A DNA stretch of 34,937 nt from Sediminicola sp. (GCA_024643325.1 JAHEND010000002.1:236269-271205), one strand, 5' to 3'; positions 14,947 through 23,579 are shown, counted from the first letter of the stretch. Numbers and translations are program-made. Notes: generated by a model from the sequence alone, not told the origin.

Positions 14947-16938
14947 TTAAGAAGTCATTTTTAATAAGTCTCCTACTGAAATAAGTGGAATATTAAGAGA
15001 TATTGCTTTTGCTTTTTTGCTTGGTCCCATTTGATCTCCAGCCAATAAATAGTTTGTTTTTGAAGACAGTGAACCAACGACCTTTCCGCCGTTTACTTCG
15101 ATAAGATCCTTTAGCTCAGGTCTGGAATAAGTTTCAAAAACACCTGATATTACAAAATTAAGCCCCGAGAGTTTATGTCCCTGCATTTTAAACTCATTAG
15201 AAAGTTCCATCTGTAAACCATATGACACAAGTCTATTGACCAGTTCATTATTATAGGAATCTTCAAAAAACGCCAATACACTTTTTGCTATTACATCTCC
15301 TATTTCATCTACTGCAATAAGGGACTCATAATTTGCCGCTCTTAGTGCAGAGATAGAACCAAAGCTACGCGCAAGTTTTTTGGCAACAGTTTCTCCTACA
15401 AACCTTATACCCAATCCAAAAAGGACTTTTTCAAAAGGTATCTGCTTGGAAGCTTCTATTCCATTTAACATATTATCTACAGATTTTTGAGCCATTCTAT
15501 CCAACTTAATTAACTGGATTGGATTAAGTATAAATAAATCTGCATATGATTGAATGAGTTTGCTTTCATACAGGAGTGAAACTGTTTCTTCTCCTAAACC
15601 ATCAATATCTAAAGCTTTTCTAGATATAAAATGACTGATTTTTCCAATAATTTGTGGGGGACAATCACGTTCATTCAAGCAAAAATGCTTTGCGTCTCCC
15701 GCTACTCGATGAAGGAGGCTACTACATTTAGGGCAGTGGGTTATGTACTTTAGGCTCACAGCATTTAAGGGTCGTTTAGAGAGATTTACACCTGTTATTT
15801 TTGGAATAATCTCCCCCCCCTTTTCAACAAATACCGTATCTCCTATTCTAATGTCTAGCTTTTCTATCTGATCTGCATTGTGTAATGAAGCTCTCTTTAC
15901 CACTGTTCCTGCGAGTAGCACAGGGCTTAAGTTTGCTACTGGTGTAATTGCACCTGTCCGACCTACCTGATAATCAATGGATTCTAATTCACTCTCTACT
16001 GAATCTGCTTTGAATTTATAGGCCATTGCCCATCTTGGACTTTTTGCAGTGTAACCTAATTTTGCTTGAAACTCTAAGGAGTTTACTTTGACCACCACGC
16101 CATCTGTTTCATATGGTAACTCATGTCTAGCGGTGTCGTAAAACGAAATAAACTCTAAGACCTCCTCTATACTACCACACTCTCTGGCTGTATTTGGTAT
16201 TTTAAACCCCCAAGAGGCCGCTTTTTCTAAAAATTCGGACTGGGTCTTTATATGAGGAAAATTCCCTGCCAATTGATACAACAAACAATCCAAACCCCTT
16301 TGTGATACTATAGAAGGATCTTGAATTTTTAAACTTCCAGAAGCAGTATTTCTAGGATTCATAAAAGGTTCTTCTCCATTAGAAACCCTCAAATCATTTA
16401 ATCTTTTGAAATTTTCAAAAGGCAAAACAACTTCTCCCCTTATTTCGAAAAAACTGGGATAATCACCCTTTAATGTCAATGGAATTGATTTTATAGTTCT
16501 GATGTTTGTAGTAACATTATCCCCTTGAGTTCCATCTCCCCTGGTAAGGGCTTTTATTAATTGACCATTTTCATAGGTAAGACTAATGGAAGCTCCATCA
16601 TACTTGAGTTCACAAGTATATTCTATTGGCACTTCGCCTATGACCTTTTTTAACCTAGACACCCATTCTAATAAATCTTCTTTGTTATAGGAGTTGTCTA
16701 ATGAATACATTCTTTGAGAATGCAGCTCTGTGTTGAATCCTTTAACAATACTCCCTACGCGCTGGGTAGGAGAATGAGATAGTTTTTTATCTGGATGACT
16801 AAGCTCTAATTCTTCTAATTCCTTGTAAAGCATGTCGTACTCGTAGTCAGAAATATCTGGAGAATTCAATACATAATACGAGTGGTTGTGCTTTTCAATA
16901 ATATGGATTAGCGCTTTTATTCTTTCTTCGGGATTCAT
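14947..16938 (-). CDS. ligA: NAD+-dependent DNA ligase LigA
   Basis: 663 residues, a full-length ligase that seals nicks in replication and repair using NAD+. Domains in order: the Ia NMN-binding region with HSYYVLNSPDISDYEYD at about 19-35, the adenylation domain with catalytic Lys112 in ELKYDGAS, the OB fold, and a four-cysteine zinc finger (CPKCSSLLH ... FCLNERDCP). Tandem helix-hairpin-helix motifs follow (for example ALDIDGLGEETV and LGIRFVGETVAKKLA), and a C-terminal BRCT domain (GLNFVISGVFETYSR to the end). The ATG overlaps the prmC stop by four bases. A palindrome follows its stop. Confidence 0.97.
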   Translation of the reverse strand: MNPEERIKALIHIIEKHNHSYYVLNSPDISDYEYDMLYKELEELELSHPDKKLSHSPTQRVGSIVKGFNTELHSQRMYSLDNSYNKEDLLEWVSRLKKVIGEVPIEYTCELKYDGASISLTYENGQLIKALTRGDGTQGDNVTTNIRTIKSIPLTLKGDYPSFFEIRGEVVLPFENFKRLNDLRVSNGEEPFMNPRNTASGSLKIQDPSIVSQRGLDCLLYQLAGNFPHIKTQSEFLEKAASWGFKIPNTARECGSIEEVLEFISFYDTARHELPYETDGVVVKVNSLEFQAKLGYTAKSPRWAMAYKFKADSVESELESIDYQVGRTGAITPVANLSPVLLAGTVVKRASLHNADQIEKLDIRIGDTVFVEKGGEIIPKITGVNLSKRPLNAVSLKYITHCPKCSSLLHRVAGDAKHFCLNERDCPPQIIGKISHFISRKALDIDGLGEETVSLLYESKLIQSYADLFILNPIQLIKLDRMAQKSVDNMLNGIEASKQIPFEKVLFGLGIRFVGETVAKKLARSFGSISALRAANYESLIAVDEIGDVIAKSVLAFFEDSYNNELVNRLVSYGLQMELSNEFKMQGHKLSGLNFVISGVFETYSRPELKDLIEVNGGKVVGSLSSKTNYLLAGDQMGPSKKAKAISLNIPLISVGDLLKMTS

Positions 16939-17786
16939 GCGGTTACTTTTGCCATAATTATTCTATCTTTCATATAAATATCCTGTTTTAGGACAACTTT
17001 TTCGAAGCCAATCTCTTTAATGAGCGCAGATGTTTCTTTTCCAAGATATTCATTTATCTCGAAAAACAAAAGACCATCTTCTGATAAAAAATGAAAGGCA
17101 AGTTCACTGATTTTTTCATAAAAGATAAGCGGGTCAGTATTTGTCACAAATAAGGCATGTTCAGGCTCATACTCCAGAACATTTTTAGACATCTCTTTTT
17201 TTTCAAGAGCTCTAACATAGGGTGGATTAGATACGATTAAGTCATACTTCTGATCTAAAGATTTTTCAGAAAGTATATTTTTTAGCGACCATTTTATAGT
17301 GCTATTGTATTGTTGTGCGTTTTCACGGGCAATCGCTATAGCCTTTTCACTAACATCTATAGCTGTTATTTTAGCCTCAGGAAATAATTGGGAAAGGGCT
17401 ATTGGGATACAACCACTTCCTGTACCAATATCTAAAATCGTTTTAGGTGGAGCGAACTTAAACTGCTCTTTTATATAAGCTATTAGTTCTAATGTTTCTG
17501 GTCTCGGTATAAGCACCGATTCGTTTACCTTTAGTATTAAGTCTCCAAAATGAGCTAAACCAGTTATATATTGTATGGGTCTATGCTTCTTTAAGTCATT
17601 TAAGGCCTGTTCAAAAATATTTAAATCATGGGCAGAAAGCTTATAATCTGGCTTGAAAGTCAAAACAAACCTATTTTCATCTAATAAATCTTCTATGAGA
17701 ATATAAAAGAAGTGTCGCACTTCTTCTAAAGTAAATAAGTCACTTAACTCCCTTTCAAAATATATTTTAAATTCTTTCAGTAGCAC
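16935..17786 (-). CDS. prmC: Peptide chain release factor N5-glutamine methyltransferase PrmC
   Basis: 283 residues. PrmC methylates the glutamine of the GGQ motif of release factors RF1 and RF2, needed for efficient termination. The N-terminal helical domain is followed by the conserved IPRPETLEL (about 93-101), the SAM-binding DIGTGSG (119-125) and the catalytic NPPY (187-190). The start is placed at a GTG whose first base is the last base of the upstream acetyltransferase stop (TAGTG). This gives the N-terminus MLLKEFKIYFERELSDLF, which agrees with family members, and a normal length. A TTG 30 bases earlier would add a tail inside the neighbouring gene and is less likely. ligA is coupled downstream. 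Confidence 0.93.
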   Translation of the reverse strand: MLLKEFKIYFERELSDLFTLEEVRHFFYILIEDLLDENRFVLTFKPDYKLSAHDLNIFEQALNDLKKHRPIQYITGLAHFGDLILKVNESVLIPRPETLELIAYIKEQFKFAPPKTILDIGTGSGCIPIALSQLFPEAKITAIDVSEKAIAIARENAQQYNSTIKWSLKNILSEKSLDQKYDLIVSNPPYVRALEKKEMSKNVLEYEPEHALFVTNTDPLIFYEKISELAFHFLSEDGLLFFEINEYLGKETSALIKEIGFEKVVLKQDIYMKDRIIMAKVTA

Positions 17787-18262
17787 TATAAATCTAAAAT
17801 CATATGAACTGGACAAGAAAAATGTCCTGTATTACCCATAGGGCCATCTAGGTATTTAAAGCCTGTTTTGGTGTATAATTTTTGCGCTGCTTCCATATAG
17901 GGCATAGTCTCTAAATAACACTGTTCAAAACCAAAGATCTTGGCTTGTTCAACACATTTTTCAATCATTTTCTTCCCCAAGCCTTTTCCTCTAATCTCTG
18001 ACAAAAAATACATTTTCTGAAGCTCACAAACTGGTCCTTTATAATCCTGTAATGGCGCTACACCTGCTCCACCTAAAATAACCCCCTGATCTTCAACCAC
18101 AAAATAGGCATGTTTTTCAGATTGGTAATTTTCATACATTGAATCCAATGCTTTGTCTGCGTAGGCGGTACCAACTTTAGGAACTCCTAAATCTACTAAA
18201 ACTGTTCTAATCACTTGAGCCAGAGCAGTATTATCTGAGGGCTTAATAAATCTTATTTTCAT
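17786..18262 (-). CDS. GNAT family N-acetyltransferase
   Basis: 158 residues with the GNAT fold; it should transfer an acetyl group from acetyl-CoA to an amine, substrate unknown. The acetyl-CoA-binding motif A appears as LQKMYFLSEIRGKGLGKKMI, with RGKGLG at about 91-96, and the C-terminal part has CYLETMPYMEAAQKLYTKTGF as expected for motif B. It is the first gene of the prmC-ligA series and shares one base with the prmC start. Only 49 bases separate it from the divergently oriented ribD. Whether it acts on a protein, a small molecule or an antibiotic cannot be told. Confidence 0.85.
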   Translation of the reverse strand: MKIRFIKPSDNTALAQVIRTVLVDLGVPKVGTAYADKALDSMYENYQSEKHAYFVVEDQGVILGGAGVAPLQDYKGPVCELQKMYFLSEIRGKGLGKKMIEKCVEQAKIFGFEQCYLETMPYMEAAQKLYTKTGFKYLDGPMGNTGHFSCPVHMILDL

Positions 18263-18299
18263 TGAACAATTGTACTAAAATAATCTATTTTAATTATAG

Positions 18300-18307
18300 T
18301 ATTTTTG
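18300..18307 (+). promoter_or_regulatory. Candidate -7 element of ribD
   Basis: TATTTTTG matches TAnnTTTG. It ends four bases before the GTG start of ribD, so a transcript from it would be nearly leaderless. The nearest TTG upstream is 27 bases away, longer than the usual spacing, so the support is limited. Confidence 0.3.
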
Positions 18308-18311
18308 TTGT

Positions 18312-19379
18312 GTGAAGATACATGAAAAATACATGTCCCGAGCCATTTTAATGGCAAAAAATGGATTGAAATCTCATTTTCCAAACCCGATGGTTGGCTG
18401 TGTTATTGTTCATAAAAACAAAGTCATCTCCCAAGGTATTACAAGTCCATATACCGGACCACACGCAGAGGTAAATGCCATTAACAACTTGAAAGATAAA
18501 AGTGTTTTATCTCAGTGCACCCTATATGTAACTTTAGAACCCTGCGCACATTATGGAAATACGCCACCTTGTGCCAATTTAATCACTTCGCACAACATTC
18601 CATTAGTTGTAATTGGTGTATTAGACCCTAATCCTAAGGTTGCAGGTAATGGCATTCAAATTCTTAAAAAAGCAGGAACAAAAGTAATTACTCATGTGCT
18701 TGAAAAAGATTGCATGGAGCTTCACAAAAGATTCTTGATAAATCAAATAGCTAAACGCCCTTATTTTATCTTAAAATGGGCACAAACTACAAATGGTTTT
18801 ATTGCTCCACCTATTAAAAACAGGACAAACTATTGGATTTCCTCTTTACTTGCTAAACAAAGATCCCATCAATGGAGAAGTGAAGAACATGCTATTTTAA
18901 TTGGTGCAAATACGCTTTTACATGACAATCCTAAATTAAACATCAGACTTTGGAAAGGAGAAAACCCCATACCCATATATATAGACAAGGATTTAAGTAT
19001 TCCAACAAATAAAAGTTTGTTTGGGATTCATGAAAAAATATATTGCATTGTAGACTTCAAATACGCACCATCCAATCTAAATCAAAATAACATTCAATAC
19101 CTACCTGTTAATTTTAACAATGAATTAGCAAAACAAATCGCTACAGCGCTTTTTGAGCAAAAAATCAGTAGTGTCATTGTAGAAGGAGGCGCTAAAACTT
19201 TGAATCTATTTTTAAAAACGGGTCTTTGGGACGAAATAAGGTTATTTAAGACCAAAGGAAATATAAATAAGGGAGTAAAAGCACCTAATTTTAATGCAAC
19301 TTCGAGTAGTATAGAGTCTTTAGACAACACTGTATTGAGCATTTTCAAGCAGAATAATCTCATAGATATAAAAATTTGA
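18312..19379 (+). CDS. ribD: Bifunctional riboflavin biosynthesis protein RibD (deaminase/reductase)
   Basis: 355 residues. RibD deaminates the pyrimidine ring and then reduces the ribosyl side chain, the second and third steps of riboflavin synthesis from GTP. The N-terminal deaminase has the zinc site: His51 and Glu53 in PHAEV, then Cys78 and Cys87 in PCAHYGNTPPC. The C-terminal reductase starts around YFILKWAQTTNGFIAP and includes SVIVEGGAKTLNLFL. The start is GTG at 18312, giving KIHEKYMSRAI, in line with family N-termini; a later ATG (residue 8) is less likely. No FMN riboswitch is seen in the short upstream gap. Its stop overlaps the next gene's TTG start (TTGA). Confidence 0.94.
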   Translation: MKIHEKYMSRAILMAKNGLKSHFPNPMVGCVIVHKNKVISQGITSPYTGPHAEVNAINNLKDKSVLSQCTLYVTLEPCAHYGNTPPCANLITSHNIPLVVIGVLDPNPKVAGNGIQILKKAGTKVITHVLEKDCMELHKRFLINQIAKRPYFILKWAQTTNGFIAPPIKNRTNYWISSLLAKQRSHQWRSEEHAILIGANTLLHDNPKLNIRLWKGENPIPIYIDKDLSIPTNKSLFGIHEKIYCIVDFKYAPSNLNQNNIQYLPVNFNNELAKQIATALFEQKISSVIVEGGAKTLNLFLKTGLWDEIRLFKTKGNINKGVKAPNFNATSSSIESLDNTVLSIFKQNNLIDIKI

Positions 19380-19990
19380 GTCAATTTTTTAAAACCATAT
19401 TAAAACCTAATGAAGCTTATCTCTACAAAGAGAAGAAAAGTAAATTTTACGGACATGCATTTCCTTTACCAAATAAGGAGGCATTCGAGGAGAAAATAGC
19501 ATTATTGAAAGAACAATATCCTAATGCCAATCATTTTTGCTATGCCTGGCAAATAGGTGTTAATCAACCTATTTATAAATTAAATGATGATGGAGAGCCA
19601 AATAATACAGGGGGTGCACCCATCTATGGACAGATACAATCATTTGAACTCACCAATGTTGCAGTTGTAGTTGTACGAATTTTTGGTGGCGTAAAATTAG
19701 GTCCAGGAGGTCTTATAACAGCCTATAAAGCTTCAGCGAGAGGAGCTTTGGAGCATGCTAAAATAATCACATCTGAAATCAAAGATCTGTATTCCCTTGA
19801 GTTTCCTTATTCTAAAATGCATATAGTTATTAGAATTGTTCAATCTCAAAAGGGAATTATCTTGGAAAAATTTGTTGAAAACACCTGTAAAATGAAAATT
19901 TCTTTATCTAAAACTAAAAGCAACAGTTTTGAAGAAAAAATCATAGAATCAAGGATCTGTCACTTTAAAAAACTTGAAATTACTGACTAA
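19376..19990 (+). CDS. YigZ/IMPACT family protein
   Basis: 204 residues. The N-terminal UPF0029/Impact domain is well conserved: KKSKFYGHAFPL near the start, then GEPNNTGGAPI and the signature VRIFGGVKLGPGGLITAY. The C-terminal ferredoxin-like domain (about 130-200) is less conserved. In eukaryotes IMPACT regulates the translation kinase GCN2; bacterial YigZ is thought to bind nucleic acid, but its role is not settled. The start is a TTG overlapping the ribD stop by four bases, so the two are translationally coupled. It is followed by a 41-base gap to the end of the convergent thioesterase gene. Confidence 0.88.
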   Translation: MSQFFKTILKPNEAYLYKEKKSKFYGHAFPLPNKEAFEEKIALLKEQYPNANHFCYAWQIGVNQPIYKLNDDGEPNNTGGAPIYGQIQSFELTNVAVVVVRIFGGVKLGPGGLITAYKASARGALEHAKIITSEIKDLYSLEFPYSKMHIVIRIVQSQKGIILEKFVENTCKMKISLSKTKSNSFEEKIIESRICHFKKLEITD

Positions 19991-20031
19991 GTAATTTGAC
20001 ATTTAATTTATGTAAAAAACATGGGGTGCAC

Positions 20032-20439
20032 TTAAAGATTAGATTGAATTACTTTTAAAAGATTTTCAGGACAAGCTATAGGCTTATTATATTTGGAGTC
20101 TAGAAAAGCTAATGTTGTTGCTGCAGTTCCCACAAGTAAATCTTGATCATTAAAGAGCTTGTACTCAAAATTAATTTTAACTTTTGGAACAGCTATTAAA
20201 CTTGTTTCTAGTTTTAAAATCTCCCCGAAGAACAGCGACCTTTTGAAATTTATAGCCAAAGAGATTACAGGCAATATAAAACCGTTTTTTTCCATCGTTG
20301 CATAAGAAAAACCCATCTGCTTTAACCAATCAATCCTACCTATTTCTAGAAAAGCAGGATAACTTCCATGATACACTACACCCATCTGGTCTGTTTCCCC
20401 ATATCTAATTTCAATATTTTTTTTTGTAGTTATAGCCAT
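20032..20439 (-). CDS. Acyl-CoA thioesterase, 4HBT/YbgC type
   Basis: 135 residues with a single hot-dog fold. The active-site segment RYGETDQMGVVYHGSYPAFLE contains the catalytic Asp17 followed by the Tyr-His pair typical of the 4-hydroxybenzoyl-CoA thioesterase/YbgC group. It would hydrolyse acyl-CoA thioesters in the cytoplasm; the natural substrate is not known. The start ATG lies 202 bases from dnaA, with which it is divergent. An interrupted palindrome (CCTAAA-T-TTTAGG at 20472-20484) lies about 33 bases upstream of its start. No clear TAnnTTTG element is seen for it. Confidence 0.87.
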   Translation of the reverse strand: MAITTKKNIEIRYGETDQMGVVYHGSYPAFLEIGRIDWLKQMGFSYATMEKNGFILPVISLAINFKRSLFFGEILKLETSLIAVPKVKINFEYKLFNDQDLLVGTAATTLAFLDSKYNKPIACPENLLKVIQSNL

Positions 20440-20471
20440 GAATATTTAAAATTAAATTCTATATTTAGTAC

Positions 20472-20484
20472 CCTAAATTTTAGG
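20472..20484. repeat. Interrupted palindrome upstream of the thioesterase gene
   Basis: CCTAAA-T-TTTAGG, six-base arms around one base. It lies in the divergent region between the thioesterase gene and dnaA. Possible operator, or chance symmetry in an AT-rich gap. Confidence 0.25.
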
Positions 20485-20559
20485 ATTACATTATGAACAA
20501 AAAAAACTGAATAATCAACCCAATTTCGTTTTTTTTTTAAGTTTTTTGTTCACATATTT

Positions 20560-20601
20560 GTGATTCTTAAATCTTACTAGTGATTCTTACTCAAGAGTCA
20601 C
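20560..20601 (+). repeat. Direct repeats and hairpin in the dnaA upstream region
   Basis: The 10-mer GTGATTCTTA occurs at 20560-20569 and again at 20580-20589, exactly 20 bases apart, or two helical turns. The second copy also forms one arm of a stem with AAGAGTCAC at 20593-20601 (9 pairs including one G-U, loop ACTC), followed by TTTT. The set lies 40-80 bases upstream of the dnaA ATG. A regulatory role for dnaA is plausible but unproven. No consensus DnaA box (TTATCCACA-like) is seen in this gap. Confidence 0.4.
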
Positions 20602-20641
20602 TTTTAAGCTAAACAAATAACCTAAATACCTAAACAAAATA

Positions 20642-22066
20642 ATGAATACTGATGCTAACGCTGTATGGAACGAATGCCTTTCCTTTATAAAGGACAACAT
20701 ACAACCTCAGGCGTTTAAAACTTGGTTTGAACCAATAAAACCAATTAAGCTAGCAGACAATTCATTGAGTGTTCAAGTACCCAGTAAATTCTTTTACGAA
20801 TGGTTAGAAGAACATTATGTAAAACTACTTAAGGTTGCTTTAACAAAGTCTTTAGGAGAGGGAGCTAAACTGGTGTATATCATCAGAATGGAAAATACTT
20901 ATGGAAACAAGGAACCATTCACTGAGAAAATTCCAAGTTCAAATAGGACCTACCATGCCCCTCAGGAAATTGATGTTCCTATTAAATCTAAAAACCCTGA
21001 GCTCAAAAATCCATTTGTGATTCCTGGTATTAGAAATATAAAAATTGAATCTCAATTAAATCCTAATTATAGTTTTGATAATTTCTTAGAGGGAGATTCT
21101 AATAGATTAGCAAGGTCTGCAGGAATGGCTGTTGCAAACAAGCCTGGAGGAACTTCGTTTAACCCACTTTTAATTTTTGGTGGTGTCGGATTAGGAAAAA
21201 CACATTTGGCACATGCTATTGGGGTTGAAATAAAAGACAAATATCCTGAGAGAACTGTCCTGTATATTTCCGCAGAAAAATTTACACAACAATATATTGA
21301 GTCCGTTAAGAAAAACACTAGAAATGATTTCATTCATTTTTACCAGTTAATTGACGTATTAATCATAGACGACGTTCAATTCCTATCTGGTAAATCTGGA
21401 ACTCAAGATGTATTCTTTCATATCTTTAATCATTTACATCAAAACGGGAAGCAAGTGATACTCACCTCAGATAAAGCACCTGTGGACATGCAAGACATTG
21501 AGCAGCGATTGCTTTCTCGATTCAAATGGGGATTATCTGCTGAATTGCAAACACCTGACTTTGAGACAAGGGTTTCAATATTAAAAAACAAGCTCTACAA
21601 AGATGGTGTTGAAATGTCTGAGGACATTATAGATTATGTAGCTAAAAACATTAAAACAAATGTCCGAGAACTAGAAGGTGCCATTATCTCTCTAATCGCT
21701 CAATCTTCTTTTAACAAAAAAGAAGTAACCATAGATTTAGCACAACAAATTGTAGAAAAATTTGTCAAGAATACAAAACGAGAGGTTTCAATAGATTATA
21801 TCCAAAAAGTAGTCTCTGACTATTTTGAAATGGATGTCACTACCTTACAATCTAAAACTAGAAAGAGGCACATTGTCCAAGCTAGGCAATTAGCCATGTT
21901 TTTTGCAAAGAAATTCACTAAAGCATCTTTAGCCAGTATTGGAACTCAAATTGGAAAAAGAGACCACGCTACTGTACTTCATGCATGTAAAACTGTTGAC
22001 AATTTAGCGGAAACAGACAAGCAATTCAAAAAATACATTGAAGACTTGACTAAGAAATTTTCATAA
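20642..22066 (+). CDS. dnaA: Chromosomal replication initiator protein DnaA
   Basis: 474 residues. DnaA binds the replication origin and, with ATP, opens the duplex and recruits helicase. Domain I (about 1-85) includes FKTWFEPIKPI. A variable linker runs to about 140, and the AAA+ domain III starts near NYSFDNFLEGDSNRLA. Walker A is GGVGLGKTH at about 180-188, Walker B LIIDDVQFL, and the arginine finger region is QRLLSRFKWGL. Domain IV ends with the helix-turn-helix DnaA signature IGKRDHATVLHACKTV. The gene lies in a gap-rich region with repeats upstream. The origin itself is not recognisable here. Confidence 0.98.
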   Translation: MNTDANAVWNECLSFIKDNIQPQAFKTWFEPIKPIKLADNSLSVQVPSKFFYEWLEEHYVKLLKVALTKSLGEGAKLVYIIRMENTYGNKEPFTEKIPSSNRTYHAPQEIDVPIKSKNPELKNPFVIPGIRNIKIESQLNPNYSFDNFLEGDSNRLARSAGMAVANKPGGTSFNPLLIFGGVGLGKTHLAHAIGVEIKDKYPERTVLYISAEKFTQQYIESVKKNTRNDFIHFYQLIDVLIIDDVQFLSGKSGTQDVFFHIFNHLHQNGKQVILTSDKAPVDMQDIEQRLLSRFKWGLSAELQTPDFETRVSILKNKLYKDGVEMSEDIIDYVAKNIKTNVRELEGAIISLIAQSSFNKKEVTIDLAQQIVEKFVKNTKREVSIDYIQKVVSDYFEMDVTTLQSKTRKRHIVQARQLAMFFAKKFTKASLASIGTQIGKRDHATVLHACKTVDNLAETDKQFKKYIEDLTKKFS

Positions 22067-22117
22067 TTTCTCAATTTAATTCACGCCTAATTACGTACCA
22101 TGCTTGCATCTAATGAC

Positions 22118-22828
22118 ATGTCAAACAAAGGAACTTTATACCTTATTCCTACCACTTTAGGAGAAAATGAGCCTTTGGAAGTGCTTCCATTATCTGTAAA
22201 AAAAGTCATAGAAGACACATCGTATTTTATTGTAGAAAATGAAAAAACAGCCCGAAGGTTTATAAAGAAAATTTGCCCCAAAAAGGTTCAGGGAGATTTA
22301 AAAATAAAAACCCTAAATAAGTTTACAGACATTGCAATACTTCCAACTTTTTTAAATCCATGTCTAGAAGGTGAAAAAGTAGGTGTTATCTCAGAAGCAG
22401 GTTGCCCTGGCATTGCAGATCCAGGAGCAGATATTGTCTCTATTGCACACAAAAAAGGAATTACAGTAACACCATTAGTAGGCCCATCTTCCATTTTAAT
22501 GTCTTTAATGGCTAGTGGATTTAATGGACAAAGTTTTGCGTTTAACGGATACTTACCTATTGACAATCAAGAGAGAAATAAGTCTATTAAACAACTTGAA
22601 CAGTTGGCTTTACAAAATGATCAAACGCAACTTTTTATAGAAACCCCTTATAGAAATAATGCCATGTTTGACAGCTTAGTAAAGCAACTTCAAAGCAGTA
22701 CAAATTTATGCATTGCATGTGACATAAGTTTGGCTAATGCTTTTATAAAAACTGCTTCAATTTCATTTTGGAGAAAAAACAAACCAGAATTACACAAGAG
22801 ACCTTGTATGTTTATCATAGGAAAATAG
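22118..22828 (+). CDS. RsmI-like SAM-dependent methyltransferase (short form)
   Basis: 236 residues, shorter than RsmI itself (about 285). The fold is that of tetrapyrrole-methylase-like enzymes: LYLIPTTLGEN at the N-terminus, VGVISEAGCPGIADPG as the RsmI signature region and LVGPSSILMSLMASGF next. RsmI 2'-O-methylates C1402 of 16S rRNA. I recall Bacteroidota carrying a separate short paralogue of unknown target, and this looks like that form; its substrate is therefore uncertain. The start is placed at the ATG at 22118 (MSNKGTLYL), which fits family N-termini; an ATG at 22100 would add six residues. It follows dnaA on the same strand after a gap of 51 bases. Confidence 0.78.
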   Translation: MSNKGTLYLIPTTLGENEPLEVLPLSVKKVIEDTSYFIVENEKTARRFIKKICPKKVQGDLKIKTLNKFTDIAILPTFLNPCLEGEKVGVISEAGCPGIADPGADIVSIAHKKGITVTPLVGPSSILMSLMASGFNGQSFAFNGYLPIDNQERNKSIKQLEQLALQNDQTQLFIETPYRNNAMFDSLVKQLQSSTNLCIACDISLANAFIKTASISFWRKNKPELHKRPCMFIIGK

Positions 22829-22853
22829 TCAGGCCTTTCCAACAGATTAAAAC

Positions 22854-23483
22854 CTATTGGAATTGAACTTTTTGTCTAGCTATAACTTCAGTGAGATTAA
22901 AACCAGAAAATTTAGATAAATAATCTTCAATATCTGTACCATAAGAATCCGAAAAGTTCAAATCTCCCCAAGAGCGTAAATACTTTTTTACATTTCCTGC
23001 CCCTGCTAAGTGAGCTGCAGCAAGAATTCCTGACTCTGTAATAGCTATATCGTTAATCTTTAATCCTACATATCGTTTAATATCTCTTCTAAGAATCCAC
23101 TTATTCCTAGCGGTGTTGTGATAAAAAATCTTTTCCTGTAAAGCAGCGTCTTGCATAAAACACTGGATATTAAATTGACCAAAGAAGGCTAAGGTATTTT
23201 TACCAAACTGATATTTTCCAAGATAACCTAGGGTGTTTACTGAATGGTACTTGCCTTGGGATTCTTTAAAAGCCAATGCCTCTTTAAAACCCACATAATT
23301 ATTTCCTGTAAAAGGAATCATGACATTAGAAAAATCAATGGCATAGCCTGTTACATTATAATCTAAAACACCCTCTACTAAATTGGATTTAGGAATGGGC
23401 TTGATCAATGGAGCTACATTTCGAAATCCTGAAAACACTAGGATTATTGATAAAGAAATAAACGCTCTAAAACCTTTTTGCAT
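22854..23483 (-). CDS. Lytic transglycosylase-like secreted protein
   Basis: 209 residues. A signal peptide-like start (MQKGFRAFISLSIILVFSGF) is followed by a domain with the lysozyme/SLT-type pattern: the probable catalytic Glu in ALAFKESQGKY, then LGYLGKYQFGK and the ILAAAHLAGAGNVKKYL segment. It is likely to bind or cleave peptidoglycan in the periplasm, consistent with the mltG gene just upstream. Similar flavobacterial proteins are, as I recall, often labelled peptidoglycan-binding LysM protein, but no LysM repeat is seen here. The start at the ATG at 23483 is supported because a TATATTTG promoter element lies downstream of the earlier ATG at 23546, which would not be on that transcript. 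Confidence 0.75.
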   Translation of the reverse strand: MQKGFRAFISLSIILVFSGFRNVAPLIKPIPKSNLVEGVLDYNVTGYAIDFSNVMIPFTGNNYVGFKEALAFKESQGKYHSVNTLGYLGKYQFGKNTLAFFGQFNIQCFMQDAALQEKIFYHNTARNKWILRRDIKRYVGLKINDIAITESGILAAAHLAGAGNVKKYLRSWGDLNFSDSYGTDIEDYLSKFSGFNLTEVIARQKVQFQ

Positions 23484-23521
23484 AAAATAATTTAAAACAG
23501 CCAGTAGTGTTAAATTTCGTG

Positions 23522-23529
23522 CAAATATA
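23522..23529 (-). promoter_or_regulatory. Candidate -7 element of the transglycosylase-like gene
   Basis: TATATTTG on the - strand, a full match to TAnnTTTG. Transcription would start near 23517, giving a leader of about 35 bases before the ATG at 23483. No TTG is found at a proper -33 distance. This element would give the gene a promoter apart from the dapF-mltG operon. Confidence 0.4.
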
Positions 23530-23579
23530 AGCTTTTTTAATTTCACATAATTAATTAACTCATAATTAACAGTTTACAT

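Noticed and set aside
17786..17816. TTG start for prmC at 17816
   Set aside because: Would put ten residues inside the acetyltransferase gene and extend the protein beyond the family N-terminus; the GTG at 17786 fits better.
18263..18311. FMN riboswitch upstream of ribD
   Set aside because: The gap is only 49 bases, too short for the conserved RFN element, and none of its sequence is present.
20440..20641. Replication origin next to dnaA
   Set aside because: No cluster of DnaA boxes could be seen; only weak two-mismatch sites such as TTGTTCACA. An AT-rich T tract alone is not enough.
22837..22862. Bidirectional terminator between the RsmI-like and transglycosylase-like genes
   Set aside because: Arms TTCCAA/TTGGAA are only six pairs around a 14-base loop, with no T run on either side.
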